Below are positions 18,919-31,215 of a stretch of 64,000 nucleotides of DNA, piece after piece. This stretch comes from JBCCJA01 sp039045975. Lineage in GTDB: Bacteria; Planctomycetota; Planctomycetia; Planctomycetales; Planctomycetaceae. The stretch is from positions 1 to 64,000 of the forward strand of contig JBCCJA010000012.1 of the NCBI GenBank assembly GCA_039045975.1. The letters are read 5' to 3'. Position 1 is the stretch's first letter. The number at the start of each line of letters is the position of its first letter. The translations under genes and the position numbers were made by a program. Below the pieces are notes generated by a model, which saw only the letters and a program-made list of their open reading frames with translations, was not told where the DNA came from and searched no databases.

Positions 18919-20907
18919 ATGGCGAACGGCACCGATCCGGCACCGAGCGACGACGGACAGGCCGGCAACATCGAGTCGATGCTCGCCGAAACCCGCCGCT
19001 TCGAGCCCCCCGAAGACTTCGTCGCGAACGCGCACGTCGACGCCGACCGCTTCGCCGAACTGACCCGCCTCGCCGACGACGACCCCGCGGGCTTCTGGGG
19101 TACGCAGGCGCTCGAGCATCTCACCTGGTCGAAGCCGTTCGACCGCGTGATGGAAGGCACGATGCCGGAGACGAGGTGGTTCCTCGGCGGGGAACTCAAC
19201 GCGTCGGTCCAGTGCCTCGACCGACACCTCGATTCGTGGCGGAAGAACAAGGCCGCGATCATCTGGGAGGGCGAGCCCGGCGACACACGCGTCCTCACGT
19301 ACCTCGACCTGCACCGCGAGGTCTGCAAGTTCGCGAACGTGCTCGACAAGCTCGGCGTCGTACCGGGCGACCGCGTCACGATCTATCTGCCGATGATCCC
19401 GGAGGCGGCGATCGCGATGCTCGCCTGCGCCCGCGTCGGCGCGACCCACTCCGTGATCTTCGGCGGCTTCAGCGCCGAGGCGGTCGCCGACCGCAACAAC
19501 GACGCCGCCGCGAAACTCGTCATCACCGCCGACGGCGGCTGGCGTCGCGGCCAAGAGGTGCCGCTGAAACGGGCCGTCGACGACGCGCTGGAGAAGTCGC
19601 CGACCGTCGAACACGTCGTCGTCGTCCGTCGCACCGACACGCCCCACGTCAAAATGGTGCCCGACCGCGACTACTGGTGGCACGACCTGATGGAGTCGGC
19701 CGACGCCGACCGCCCGGCGACCGACGTCGATTCCGAGCACCCGCTATTCATCCTCTACACGTCCGGCAGCACCGGGAAGCCGAAAGGCGTCGTCCACTCG
19801 ACCGCCGGCTACATGCTCGGCGCGGCGATGACGTCGAAGTGGACCTTCGATCTTAAGGAAGAAGACACGTATTGGTGCACGGCCGACGTCGGCTGGATCA
19901 CCGGGCATTCTTATATCGTTTACGGCCCGCTGGCGAACGGCGCGACGACGCTGATGTACGAGGGCGCCCCCGACTGGCCCGACCGCGGCCGGCTGTGGGA
20001 GATCGTCGAAAAGTATAGAGTTAATATATTTTATACAGCCCCGACCGCAGTCCGTGCGTTTATTAAATGGGGCGAAGACTGGCCGGCCCGGTACGACCTG
20101 TCGAGCCTCCGCCTGCTCGGCTCGGTCGGGGAGCCGATCAACCCCGAGGCCTGGGTCTGGTACCGGGAACACATCGGCGGCGGCGTCTGTCCGATCACCG
20201 ACACCTATTGGCAGACCGAGACCGGCGGCCACGTCGTCGCCCCGCTGCCCGGGGCGATCGCGACCAAGCCCGGCAGCTGCATGCGGCCGCTGCCGGGCAT
20301 CGCCGCGACGATCGTCGACGAACAGGGGCAGGAGGTCCCGCCGGGGCAGGGCGGACTCCTCGTCATCACGCGGCCGTGGCCGCACATGCTGCGGACCGTG
20401 CACGGCGACCACGAGCGGTTCTTGAGCACCTACTTCGGCAAGATCCCCGGGTGCTACTTCGCCGGGGACGGCGCCCGCCGCGACGAGGACGGCGACTTCT
20501 GGGTCATGGGGCGCGTCGACGACGTGCTCAACGTCTCGGGGCACCGCCTGTCGACGATGGAACTCGAATCGGCCCTCGTCTCGCACGAGACGGTCGCCGA
20601 GGCCGCCGTCGTCGGCTTCCCCCACGATATTAAGGGCGAGGGCATCTGCTGCTTCGTGACGCTGAAATCGCAGACGCCGCCGCCCGACCTGCGGGCCGAC
20701 CTGAAGGACCACGTCCGCTCCGTCATCGGCGCGATCGCCAGCCCCGACGTGATCCGTTTCGCCGTCGGGCTGCCGAAGACCCGCAGCGGAAAGATCATGC
20801 GGCGGCTGCTCCGCGACATCGCCGCCGGCCGGGAGTCGACCGGGGACACGACGACACTCGAAGACTTCGGCGTCCTCGCGAAACTCCGCGAGGCCGAGAA
20901 CGACTGA
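18919..20907 (+). CDS. acs: Acetyl-CoA synthetase
   Basis: This is a 662-residue AMP-forming acetate-CoA ligase, which converts acetate, ATP and CoA to acetyl-CoA through acetyl-AMP. The order of motifs is canonical: WEGEPGDTRVLTYLDL, the P-loop YTSGSTGKPKGVVHSTAG, TDTYWQTETGGH, YFAGDGARRDEDG, the hinge VDDVLNVSGHRLSTMELE, and the C-terminal PKTRSGKIMRRLLR with the lysine that is acetylated in family members. The ATG at 18919 follows GGGAGAGAG and is preferred to one 39 bases upstream. A striking AT-rich codon run at about 20011-20037, using AGA and ATA, is unlike the rest of the gene. It is a single-gene unit. Confidence 0.95.
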   Translation: MANGTDPAPSDDGQAGNIESMLAETRRFEPPEDFVANAHVDADRFAELTRLADDDPAGFWGTQALEHLTWSKPFDRVMEGTMPETRWFLGGELNASVQCLDRHLDSWRKNKAAIIWEGEPGDTRVLTYLDLHREVCKFANVLDKLGVVPGDRVTIYLPMIPEAAIAMLACARVGATHSVIFGGFSAEAVADRNNDAAAKLVITADGGWRRGQEVPLKRAVDDALEKSPTVEHVVVVRRTDTPHVKMVPDRDYWWHDLMESADADRPATDVDSEHPLFILYTSGSTGKPKGVVHSTAGYMLGAAMTSKWTFDLKEEDTYWCTADVGWITGHSYIVYGPLANGATTLMYEGAPDWPDRGRLWEIVEKYRVNIFYTAPTAVRAFIKWGEDWPARYDLSSLRLLGSVGEPINPEAWVWYREHIGGGVCPITDTYWQTETGGHVVAPLPGAIATKPGSCMRPLPGIAATIVDEQGQEVPPGQGGLLVITRPWPHMLRTVHGDHERFLSTYFGKIPGCYFAGDGARRDEDGDFWVMGRVDDVLNVSGHRLSTMELESALVSHETVAEAAVVGFPHDIKGEGICCFVTLKSQTPPPDLRADLKDHVRSVIGAIASPDVIRFAVGLPKTRSGKIMRRLLRDIAAGRESTGDTTTLEDFGVLAKLREAEND

Positions 20908-20938
20908 CCTCCTGTCATGAACGTTCGACCGCCGCGAG

Positions 20939-24076
<3,138 letters not shown>

Positions 24077-24193
24077 ATCGGTCCCGGCCGTCGCGACGTC
24101 GGCTTCGATTTTCTACGACCCGAAGTCCCGGCCCGGCTTTGGCGTGTTGTTCGATGTAATCCCGATCGGGCCCGGCGACACCCCGTCGACGGT

Positions 24194-25525
24194 TCAGTCC
24201 GCGAGCACGGTGACGGCTTCGCCGTCTGTGAGGCGTTCCAGGTGGGCGTCGACGACCCGGTCGCCCGGAACAACGCCCGCGACGATCTCGATCCGGGCCC
24301 CCTCGTCGACACCGGTCGTGACGCCCACGACGCGGACGACGTCGTCCGCGCCGAGCGCGTAAACGTAGGCGTCCCCCGACTCGCCGAAGCGGACCGCCCG
24401 GGCCGGCAGGACCGCGACCGCGGGCCGCTCGCCGAGGGTGATCGTCGCCTCGCCGAACATCCCCGGCAGATACTTTCCGTCCGCGTTTTCGAGTTCCGCC
24501 TCGACGAGCATCGTCCGCGTGTTCGGGTCGAGTGCGCCGCCGACGCGAGTCACCGTCGTTTCGATTTCCCTCTCGCCCTCAAAAGACGGCAGACGCAGAG
24601 CCAACATGTCGCCCCGGTCGACGAACGCCGCGTCGGCTTCCGGGACGGGCACGTGAATGCGGACCCTGTCGACCCGGCTGACGACGAACAGCGGCTCTCC
24701 CCGCCCTGCGTCGGCGGTCCCGAGCACGAGGTTGCCCGGCTCGGCCATGCGTTCTGTCACGACCGCGTCGAACGGCGCTTTGATCTCCGCGTAGTCGATC
24801 AGGACATCGAGTTCTTCGAGTTCCCGGCGGGCGATGAGCGTTTCGGCCTTCGCCGCGTCGAGATCGGCTTCCGCCGCCGCCGCTTTCGCCCGGGCGACGG
24901 CCACGTCCGCCCCGGCGGCCACGATCGCGGCCCGCACCGATTCGACGGCGGCCCGATCGGCGTCGCGTTTCTTGCGGACCTCGTCGAGCATCCGACGCTC
25001 CAGCGAACGCCGCTCGACGAGGTCTTCGGTCCTCGCGAATTCCGCGACGGCCGCCGCCAACGAGGCCTCAGCCCGGCCGGCTTCGGACCGGGCCCGTTCC
25101 AGCATCGCCCCGGCACTTTTGACGTTCGCGGCCGCCAGTTGCACGCCCGCTTCGGCCTGCCGTTCGTTCGACAGGCGCCGCTCGATGCGGGCTTCGAGGA
25201 CGGCCCGCCGTTTCACCATTTCCGGCACGTCGACGACCGCGAGCACCTGGCCCGCCCGCACCGCGTCGCCGATATCGGCTTTCACGGCCCGCAGGTAGCC
25301 GTCGACCTTCGACCGGAGCTCGGCCGTGAAGAAAGCCCGCACCGTCGCCGGCTGCGTGCTCGTGCGGGTGACGGTCTCCGTCGAGACCGGGACGGCACGG
25401 ACAACCGTCGGCGAGGCACTTTTCGTCGCGACCGACTGTTCAACGCTTTGCTGATTCGTGCAGCCACTCCACATGACCGAGCCGGCCAATACGAGCGGGA
25501 CGAGGCGGGCCGGCGTTCGTGTCAT
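24194..25525 (-). CDS. RND efflux periplasmic adaptor lipoprotein
   Basis: This 443-residue membrane fusion protein bridges the RND pump and the outer-membrane channel. The N-terminus is a lipoprotein signal with lipobox MWSGC (about residue 22). A lipoyl/barrel-sandwich half follows (KVDGYLRAVKADIGDAVRAG), then a long Ala/Glu-rich alpha-hairpin (about 105-250), the second lipoyl half (YAEIKAPFDAVVTERMAEPG), a beta-barrel and a membrane-proximal domain ending GDRVVDAHLERLTDGEAV. It lies upstream of the pump gene in the same orientation, so the two are probably an operon. Confidence 0.9.
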   Translation of the reverse strand: MTRTPARLVPLVLAGSVMWSGCTNQQSVEQSVATKSASPTVVRAVPVSTETVTRTSTQPATVRAFFTAELRSKVDGYLRAVKADIGDAVRAGQVLAVVDVPEMVKRRAVLEARIERRLSNERQAEAGVQLAAANVKSAGAMLERARSEAGRAEASLAAAVAEFARTEDLVERRSLERRMLDEVRKKRDADRAAVESVRAAIVAAGADVAVARAKAAAAEADLDAAKAETLIARRELEELDVLIDYAEIKAPFDAVVTERMAEPGNLVLGTADAGRGEPLFVVSRVDRVRIHVPVPEADAAFVDRGDMLALRLPSFEGEREIETTVTRVGGALDPNTRTMLVEAELENADGKYLPGMFGEATITLGERPAVAVLPARAVRFGESGDAYVYALGADDVVRVVGVTTGVDEGARIEIVAGVVPGDRVVDAHLERLTDGEAVTVLAD

Positions 25526-25824
25526 GGCCGAAAAGCGTGTCAGGCGAATCGTTTGCGGGCGACGGGAGCGTACACACCGTGAACGGGCTCCGGCACGTGT
25601 CGCCGGTATCGGTCAAAGGACTCTGCGGCTCGCCGACCACGCCAGTCGCTGCGACCGACACCTCCGGAGGGACCGTAGGAGCCCCGACGAACGGCCCACG
25701 CTTCCGCGTCGCGAACGCCGAACGGCCCGACCGGTGCCGCCCGTGTGCCGGCGGGACCGATGGGACCGTTACGAGGCGACGGCGCGGGAATACCGACGCG
25801 GGCCCGGTGGAAAGGACTTTGTTG
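25526..25824. other. Divergent intergenic region of the efflux genes
   Basis: About 300 bases separate the adaptor start (minus strand) from the TolC-like lipoprotein start (plus strand). The plus frame is open throughout but has no gene-like start, and the sequence reads as non-coding. It should hold both promoters. I could not identify a convincing operator palindrome, and no regulator gene is adjacent. Confidence 0.4.
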
Positions 25825-27654
25825 ATGTTCCGTTCGGTCGACCGACCGCTCGCGCTATGGCTCGCCGTGACGGCCACAGGCTGTGCCGCCACCGGGCACG
25901 TCGCCGGCCGGAGCGGCCCCACTCCGCCGGAGGTCATCGCGACCGATCCCAACGCGGGAGTGGAGGCGACCGCACCCGATTCCGCCGCCGAAGCCGTCCC
26001 CGACAGCCTCATCGCGGCCATGGCGCCCCAGACCGTCCGAGAGCGGACGACGGCTCGCCCTGCCACCCGACGCGAAGCCGCGGTCGTACCGGTCTCGGCC
26101 GAGAGCAGCGTCGACGCCGGGCATCGCAACGAGCCGCTCGTCGGCACGCTGACGGTCGAGGGGAAGACCTACGACATCGAACTCGTCGATCGTCAACGGT
26201 CCGGCGTCCTGACGTCTTCGCAGGTCGCGGGCGAGCCGGTACGGCTGGCCGATGGCGAGACGTCGACCGTCCCGCCGGCCCCGGCCCCCGAGGCGCTGAA
26301 CGCGACCACGCTCGACCCGCAGGTCTGGTCGGAGCCGGCTCCGGTCGTCCGGGCCGAAGCGGCAGATATCTTCGAACTGAACCTGCCGACGGCCCTCTCG
26401 ATGGTCGGCGGCCGCCACCCGGTCGTCGGACTTGCCCGTTGGCGGGTGCAGGCGGCTTATGCCGAACTCGACCGCGCGAATGTCCTCTGGCTGCCCTCGA
26501 TCCGTCCCGGCTTCTCGTTCCACCGTCACGACGGGAACTATCAGGCCAGCGACGGGTCGATCATCGACGTGAACCGCAACTCCTTTCAGTACGGGCTCGG
26601 CAATAACGCGACGGGGGCCGGGACGACGCCGAACCCGGGCGTCGTCGCCACGTTCCACGTCGCCGACGCGATCTTCGCCCCCGAGATCGCCGAGAAGGCC
26701 GCGTGGGCGAGCGGACACGCCGCCACCGCGGCCACGAACCGGCAACTGCTCGACGTAGCCCTCGCCTACCAACGGCTCGTCGGGGCCGAACAAGACGCGC
26801 GGATCCTCGACGTGTCCCGCGGCCGGACCGCCGAACTCGCGAAGCTGACGGCCGACTTCGCCGAAGCCGGCGAGGGCCTGCAAGCCGACGCCGACCGGCT
26901 GCAGACCGAACTCGCCCTCGTCGGGAATCGATCGGCCGAGGCACGGGAGCGGTCCGGGACGGCGTCGATCCGCCTCGCCGAAGCGGCCAGCATCGGCGGC
27001 TCGCGACGGCTCGTGCCGCTCGACTTCACGGCGTTGCCGGTCGACCTCGGGCTCGACGTCGGAGACACCGCGTCGCTCGTCGCGTCGGGGCTGTCGCGAC
27101 GGCCCGAACTCAAGGAGGCCCAAGCCCTCGTCGCCGCCGCCTGCGAAGCCCACCGGCGACAGAAGTACGCCCCCTTCGTCCCAAGCGTCCTGCTCGGTTT
27201 CAGTGCCGGCGGCTTCGGCGGCGGACTGGGCAGCACGCTCGCCGACGTCGAAGACCGATACGACTTCGACGCCGCCGTCACCTGGGAAGTCCGCAATCTC
27301 GGCTTCGGCGAGTCGGCCGCCCGCCGCCGCACCCGCGCCGAGATCCAGCAGGCCCGTTACGAAAAGCTCCGCCGGCTCGACCGCGTCGCCCGCGAAATTT
27401 CCGAGGCCCACACGCAAGTGATCCACCGCAGCGAGCGGGTCGCGATCACCGAGCGGGCCGTCTCCGCCGCCGCCGACTCGTACGAACGCAATCTCCGCCG
27501 CATCCGCGACGGCCAGGGCATCCCACTCGAAGTCCTGCAGTCGCTGCGGGCCTACGAAGACGCCCAGCGGGAGTACCTGCGGGCCGTGATCGACTACAAC
27601 GAGGCGCAATTCACCCTCGGGTGGGCCCTCGGCTGGCCGGTCCGGGCCTCGTAG
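25825..27654 (+). CDS. TolC-like outer membrane efflux lipoprotein
   Basis: This 609-residue protein of the outer membrane efflux (OEP/TolC) family provides the exit duct of the tripartite pump. The ATG at 25825 has GGAAAGGA upstream and gives a lipoprotein signal (VTATGC, about residue 20). About 170 Ala/Pro/Thr-rich residues follow. The OEP domain starts around 185 (IFELNLPTALSMVGGRHPVV) and contains two long coiled-coil repeats (EKAAWASGHAATAATNRQLL and RRRTRAEIQQARYEKLRRLD regions) with beta-strand segments between. The long N-terminal linker is unusual for TolC-type proteins. It is divergent from the adaptor-pump operon. Confidence 0.85.
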   Translation: MFRSVDRPLALWLAVTATGCAATGHVAGRSGPTPPEVIATDPNAGVEATAPDSAAEAVPDSLIAAMAPQTVRERTTARPATRREAAVVPVSAESSVDAGHRNEPLVGTLTVEGKTYDIELVDRQRSGVLTSSQVAGEPVRLADGETSTVPPAPAPEALNATTLDPQVWSEPAPVVRAEAADIFELNLPTALSMVGGRHPVVGLARWRVQAAYAELDRANVLWLPSIRPGFSFHRHDGNYQASDGSIIDVNRNSFQYGLGNNATGAGTTPNPGVVATFHVADAIFAPEIAEKAAWASGHAATAATNRQLLDVALAYQRLVGAEQDARILDVSRGRTAELAKLTADFAEAGEGLQADADRLQTELALVGNRSAEARERSGTASIRLAEAASIGGSRRLVPLDFTALPVDLGLDVGDTASLVASGLSRRPELKEAQALVAAACEAHRRQKYAPFVPSVLLGFSAGGFGGGLGSTLADVEDRYDFDAAVTWEVRNLGFGESAARRRTRAEIQQARYEKLRRLDRVAREISEAHTQVIHRSERVAITERAVSAAADSYERNLRRIRDGQGIPLEVLQSLRAYEDAQREYLRAVIDYNEAQFTLGWALGWPVRAS

Positions 27655-27859
27655 TCTGCCTGTCCGATGCGTCGCCCGCGGTCGCGGCGAGGATGATTCA
27701 CTGCGGCCGGCCGGGTAAGGAAACGCCGTCCCGCTGAGGTCGCTCACGCCCCGACGCCGCGATACGCTGACGGTTTGCGGCCGACCGTCTCCCGACGGCC
27801 GGCCGCGGTGAGATCACGCCCGGCGTCAAGCCGGGCGTCGCCCGTTTCAGGACCGCGCG

Positions 27860-28774
27860 ATGAAGCACCTGCTGACGCTCGCCGACTGGTCGGCCGACGA
27901 AATCACCGCCGCCGTTTCGCTCGCGATCGAGTTGAAACGGAAGGCGGCCGACGGGCTCCGCGAGCCGCTGCTCGCCGGCAAGTTCCTCGTCCAGGTCTTC
28001 GATAAGCCGTCGCTACGCACCCGCACCAGCTTCGACGCGGCGATGGCCCGCCACGGCGGCTCGGCCTCGTTCATGACCTCGAAGGAGGCCGGATGGGTCG
28101 GCGGGCGGGAGAAGCTCGAAGACGTCGCGACCGTCCTCGGCTCGATGGCCGACGCGATCGTGATCCGGACCTTCTCCCAGCAGCTCGTCGCCGACGTCGC
28201 CGCGGCCGCCGGCGTGCCGGTCATCAACGCGTTGACCGACGACTCACACCCGATGCAGGCCCTCGCCGACGTCATGACGATGCGGGAGGCGACCGGAAAG
28301 GTCACCGGCGCGAAGCTCGTCTTCGTCGGCGACGGCAACAACGTCGCCAAATCGCTGGCGATCGCCGCGGGCAAGCTCGGCTTTTCTTTCACGCTGTGCG
28401 CGCCCGAGGGCTACGCCTTCTCCGACGCGACGACGGCCGACCTCAAAGCTGCGGGCGTCGACTCGGCCGTCACGGTCACGGCCGATCCTGACGCGGCCGT
28501 CACCGGCGCCGACTTCGTCTACACCGACGTCTGGACGTCGATGGGCCAAGAGGCCGAAAAGCAAAAGCGGCTCGCCGACTTCGCCGGCTATCAAGTCGAC
28601 GAAAAACTCATGGCGTCGGCACCGGAGCGGTGCAAATTCCTCCACTGCCTGCCGGCCCACCGCGGCGAAGAAGTGACCGCCGGCGTCATCGACGGGCCCC
28701 AAAGCCTCGTCTTCATCGAAGCCGAAAACCGCATGCACACAGCGGCGGCGGTGCTAGCAACGCTGATCGCCTGA
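27860..28774 (+). CDS. argF: Ornithine carbamoyltransferase
   Basis: This 304-residue enzyme transfers a carbamoyl group to ornithine to give citrulline in arginine biosynthesis. The carbamoyl-phosphate loop reads KPSLRTRTSFD, a known OTC variant of STRTR. Other family motifs are HPMQALADVMT (usually HPCQ), LVFVGDGNNVAKSL and the ornithine loop HCLPAHRGEEV. The length matches the family. It stands alone, with no other arg gene adjacent, and tRNA-Glu lies 39 bases downstream on the other strand. Confidence 0.93.
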   Translation: MKHLLTLADWSADEITAAVSLAIELKRKAADGLREPLLAGKFLVQVFDKPSLRTRTSFDAAMARHGGSASFMTSKEAGWVGGREKLEDVATVLGSMADAIVIRTFSQQLVADVAAAAGVPVINALTDDSHPMQALADVMTMREATGKVTGAKLVFVGDGNNVAKSLAIAAGKLGFSFTLCAPEGYAFSDATTADLKAAGVDSAVTVTADPDAAVTGADFVYTDVWTSMGQEAEKQKRLADFAGYQVDEKLMASAPERCKFLHCLPAHRGEEVTAGVIDGPQSLVFIEAENRMHTAAAVLATLIA

Positions 28775-28813
28775 GCTACGAAGGCGGACGCTGCCGCAAG
28801 TAGCAACGTCGAG

Positions 28814-28888
28814 TACCCCGTAGGGGATTTGAACCCCTGTCTTCACCGTGAGAGGGTGATGTCCTGGGCCGGGCTAGACGAACGGGGC
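28814..28888 (-). tRNA. tRNA-Glu (anticodon CTC)
   Basis: The 75-nt minus-strand sequence folds as a tRNA. The acceptor stem is GCCCCGT with ACGGGGT (first pair G-T) and the discriminator is A. The D arm is GTCT...AGGAC, the anticodon arm TCACC-CTCTCAC-GGTGA, and the T arm CAGGGGTTCAAATCCCCTA. The sequence closely follows bacterial tRNA-Glu. No CCA is encoded. There is no integrase or attachment-site duplication nearby. Confidence 0.95.
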
Positions 28889-28985
28889 GTTTGTCTTCGG
28901 CTGCGGTACTTTGACCTTCGGCCGTGCGGCGTCAAGTCCGTGACACAGATCGTGCGGCGTGGGCTCGCTCCGGTCGTGTCGGCGT

Positions 28986-29939
28986 TTACGGCTTGGCGGT
29001 GCGGCCGCCGGCCAGCCTTTCCAGAGCCAGCACGAAAACGAATCCCGCGACGGCCCAGCCGAGCGTCATCCACGTCGTGCCCGCGGCGAAATCGGGCAGT
29101 TCGAAGGCGTACCGCTTGAACGACAGCTTCTCGATTTCGGGCGTCAGGTCGGTCTGGAACGGCCACAGTCTGCGCAGAGAGCCGACCATCAGGCCGGTCA
29201 GCACAGCGAGTGTCGTCGCCGTTTTCTTTTCCAAAAGCCACTTCAGCAGCTTGCTGAAGCTTAAGATGCCGATGACGAGGCCGCCCGCGAACGCGGCGAG
29301 TTCGACCAACATCGCCGTCGGCGGCAGCGAGACGCTCTTCAATGCGTCTTTGACGACGTGGACCATTTCCAGGATGCGGTCATACGCCCCGAGCACGAGC
29401 AGCATGTAGCTGCCGCTGATGCCGGGCAGGATCATCGCCGTGATCGCGATCGCCCCGCAGACGAACAGATAGAGCGGCCCGCCCGGCGGGTTCTGCAGCG
29501 TGTCGAGCCCGACGAGCACGAAGGCGGCGACCGCCGCGACGGCCGCCGCGGCGATCCGCACACCGTCCCACTTCGGCACCATGCGGCCGACGAGGATCGT
29601 CGACCCCGCGATCAGGCCGAAGAACGCCGCGAACGTGTCTTGCCGCTTTTCGGTCAGCAGCCACTCGATCACGCCGGCCAACGCGAACGCCCCGACGACG
29701 ATGCCGACGGCCAGCGGCACGACGAGCGTCAGGTCGAGCTGGAACACGACCGCCCGCCAGTTGAGCTGAAGCGCCCGTTTGAAGAGCTTCGCGTCGACCG
29801 AACTGACGGCTTTCACGAGACGCTTATAGATCCCGAGGATCAACGCGACCGTGCCGCCCGAGACCCCGGGGATAACGTCGGCCCCGCCCATCAGAAAACC
29901 GCGAAAGACGTGCAGCAGCATCTGGCGGGACGAATCCAC
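28986..29939 (-). CDS. DUF368 (PopT-type) polyprenyl-phosphate translocase family protein
   Basis: This ~317-residue polytopic membrane protein matches DUF368 (PF04018). Members (PopT/UptB type) have been implicated in recycling undecaprenyl phosphate across the inner membrane for cell-wall synthesis. The hallmark N-terminus GFLMGGADVIPGVSGGTVAL and its internal counterpart GAIAITAMILPGISGSYMLL show the inverted-repeat architecture of the family. About eight to ten helices are visible. I prefer the GTG at 29939, which has GGAG six bases upstream; the ATG at 29921 is the alternative. Upstream open frame to 30347 overlaps the next gene and is rejected. Confidence 0.85.
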   Translation of the reverse strand: MDSSRQMLLHVFRGFLMGGADVIPGVSGGTVALILGIYKRLVKAVSSVDAKLFKRALQLNWRAVVFQLDLTLVVPLAVGIVVGAFALAGVIEWLLTEKRQDTFAAFFGLIAGSTILVGRMVPKWDGVRIAAAAVAAVAAFVLVGLDTLQNPPGGPLYLFVCGAIAITAMILPGISGSYMLLVLGAYDRILEMVHVVKDALKSVSLPPTAMLVELAAFAGGLVIGILSFSKLLKWLLEKKTATTLAVLTGLMVGSLRRLWPFQTDLTPEIEKLSFKRYAFELPDFAAGTTWMTLGWAVAGFVFVLALERLAGGRTAKP

Positions 29940-30034
29940 AGCGTTCTCCGCGGGCGACGACCGTCGCGGCTCCGGCGGCCGCGGGCGGCGATCGTAGAAC
30001 GCCGCCCGGCCCGCCGTCGACGCCGCCGGTCGGT

Positions 30035-31105
30035 TCAGAATTCGCCCAGGACCTCGCCGCCGCTTCGCGTGCTCAGGTCGCGCCAGAGGCCGAAGTTGAT
30101 GTTCTCGTTGACCGATCTCACCGACCCGTCGACGAGGCAGACGTTGACTATGCCGGGGTGATAGCTGCGTGACGTGATCGCGGCGAAAGTGGCGTCGCTG
30201 GTCCCGGAGACGTTCTTGCCTTCCTGCCAAGTGCTGAAGTCGACCAGTTCCATCACCGCCGGTGAACCGGTCATGTAAGTCAGCCCCGGATGATTTGGCG
30301 GAAGAGCCGTCGTAAAGCCCTGGTGATGCGCGCGGCCGTCGGGCCATTCGGTGTGACCGGTCGACTTGAATTCGAGATTCGCGGCTGCCATCGCGATGAT
30401 GTTCTCCAGTTGCGTCACGGCGTCGTCGACGTCGTCATTCGTACTGGGGGGAGTCAGCGACGCCAGGCTCGCGCCGGCGTTTCTGACGTACAGCGTCCAT
30501 GCCCGGACTTCGGCGACGAGCAGGGTGTTCGAGAGCCCGTCTGTGAAATCGCCAAAGTCGTGGTTGCTGTTCGGGTAAACGGCGCCGTTGCCGCCGTCTC
30601 CCGTCGACGGGTCGAATACGAACCACTCCCCGAAATTGAAGCCGTACGTCGTCGGACGCAGCGTCGGCTTATCGGGATTCGTGGGGTCATCGAAGATCCG
30701 GGGCCGTCCCGACTCGGGGTCGGAAGGGCACGAGTAAACCGAGACGTTCAGGTCGTCGATGATCGGCTGTTCGTCCCATCCGACGGTCAGATCGACGCCG
30801 TCAGCGACATTTCCCTGTTCCAAGAAAGCGAGCAGGCGGCCGTGCACGCCCCATGAGCCGTTTTTCGGCGTCGTATTCACGATCGGCAACCGGATTGCTG
30901 CACTCGGTGGCATCTTGCGATACGTGTCGTGGTAGTTGTGGAGGGCGAGGCCGATCTGTTTGAGGTTGTTCTTACAGCTCGTGCGGCGGGCGGCCTCGCG
31001 GGCCTGCTGGACCGCCGGGAGGAGCAGTCCCACGAGGATCGCGATTATCGCGATCACCACGAGCAGCTCGATGAGCGTGAAGGCGGGCCGGGCGGAACGG
31101 GGCAT
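30035..31105 (-). CDS. DUF1559 prepilin-like secreted protein
   Basis: This 356-residue protein has a type IV prepilin-like N-terminus (RPAFTLIELLVVIAIIAIL, cleavage expected between A8 and F9). The DUF1559 (PF07596) body has the family start QQAREAARRTSCKNNLKQIG and the C-terminal H-X9-DG signature YHPGIVNVCLVDG. Such proteins are massively expanded in Planctomycetes and are thought to be pseudopilin-like surface or secretion components. The function of this copy is unknown. It is a single gene here, followed downstream by DUF368 at a 95-base gap. Confidence 0.93.
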   Translation of the reverse strand: MPRSARPAFTLIELLVVIAIIAILVGLLLPAVQQAREAARRTSCKNNLKQIGLALHNYHDTYRKMPPSAAIRLPIVNTTPKNGSWGVHGRLLAFLEQGNVADGVDLTVGWDEQPIIDDLNVSVYSCPSDPESGRPRIFDDPTNPDKPTLRPTTYGFNFGEWFVFDPSTGDGGNGAVYPNSNHDFGDFTDGLSNTLLVAEVRAWTLYVRNAGASLASLTPPSTNDDVDDAVTQLENIIAMAAANLEFKSTGHTEWPDGRAHHQGFTTALPPNHPGLTYMTGSPAVMELVDFSTWQEGKNVSGTSDATFAAITSRSYHPGIVNVCLVDGSVRSVNENINFGLWRDLSTRSGGEVLGEF

Positions 31106-31215
31106 GGGGAGATCCTGTATGGGAGGGTCGAGCCCGGACTCTGACCTATCCGAGCCGGAAACGCACCATCCGATTCCGTGACCGCGACCGAATCGTCAGA
31201 TTTGCGTCATTGCGG

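Noticed and set aside
24242..25582. Plus-strand open frame opposite the RND adaptor
   Set aside because: The protein is Arg/Asp/Gly-rich without motifs, while the minus strand encodes a clear adaptor lipoprotein.
25855..27747. Minus-strand open frame opposite the TolC-like gene
   Set aside because: No recognisable domain and antisense to a well-supported OEP family gene.
28814..28888. tRNA-Glu as an integration site for a genomic island
   Set aside because: No integrase, no duplicated tRNA 3' end and no composition change next to it; argF and DUF368 flank it directly.
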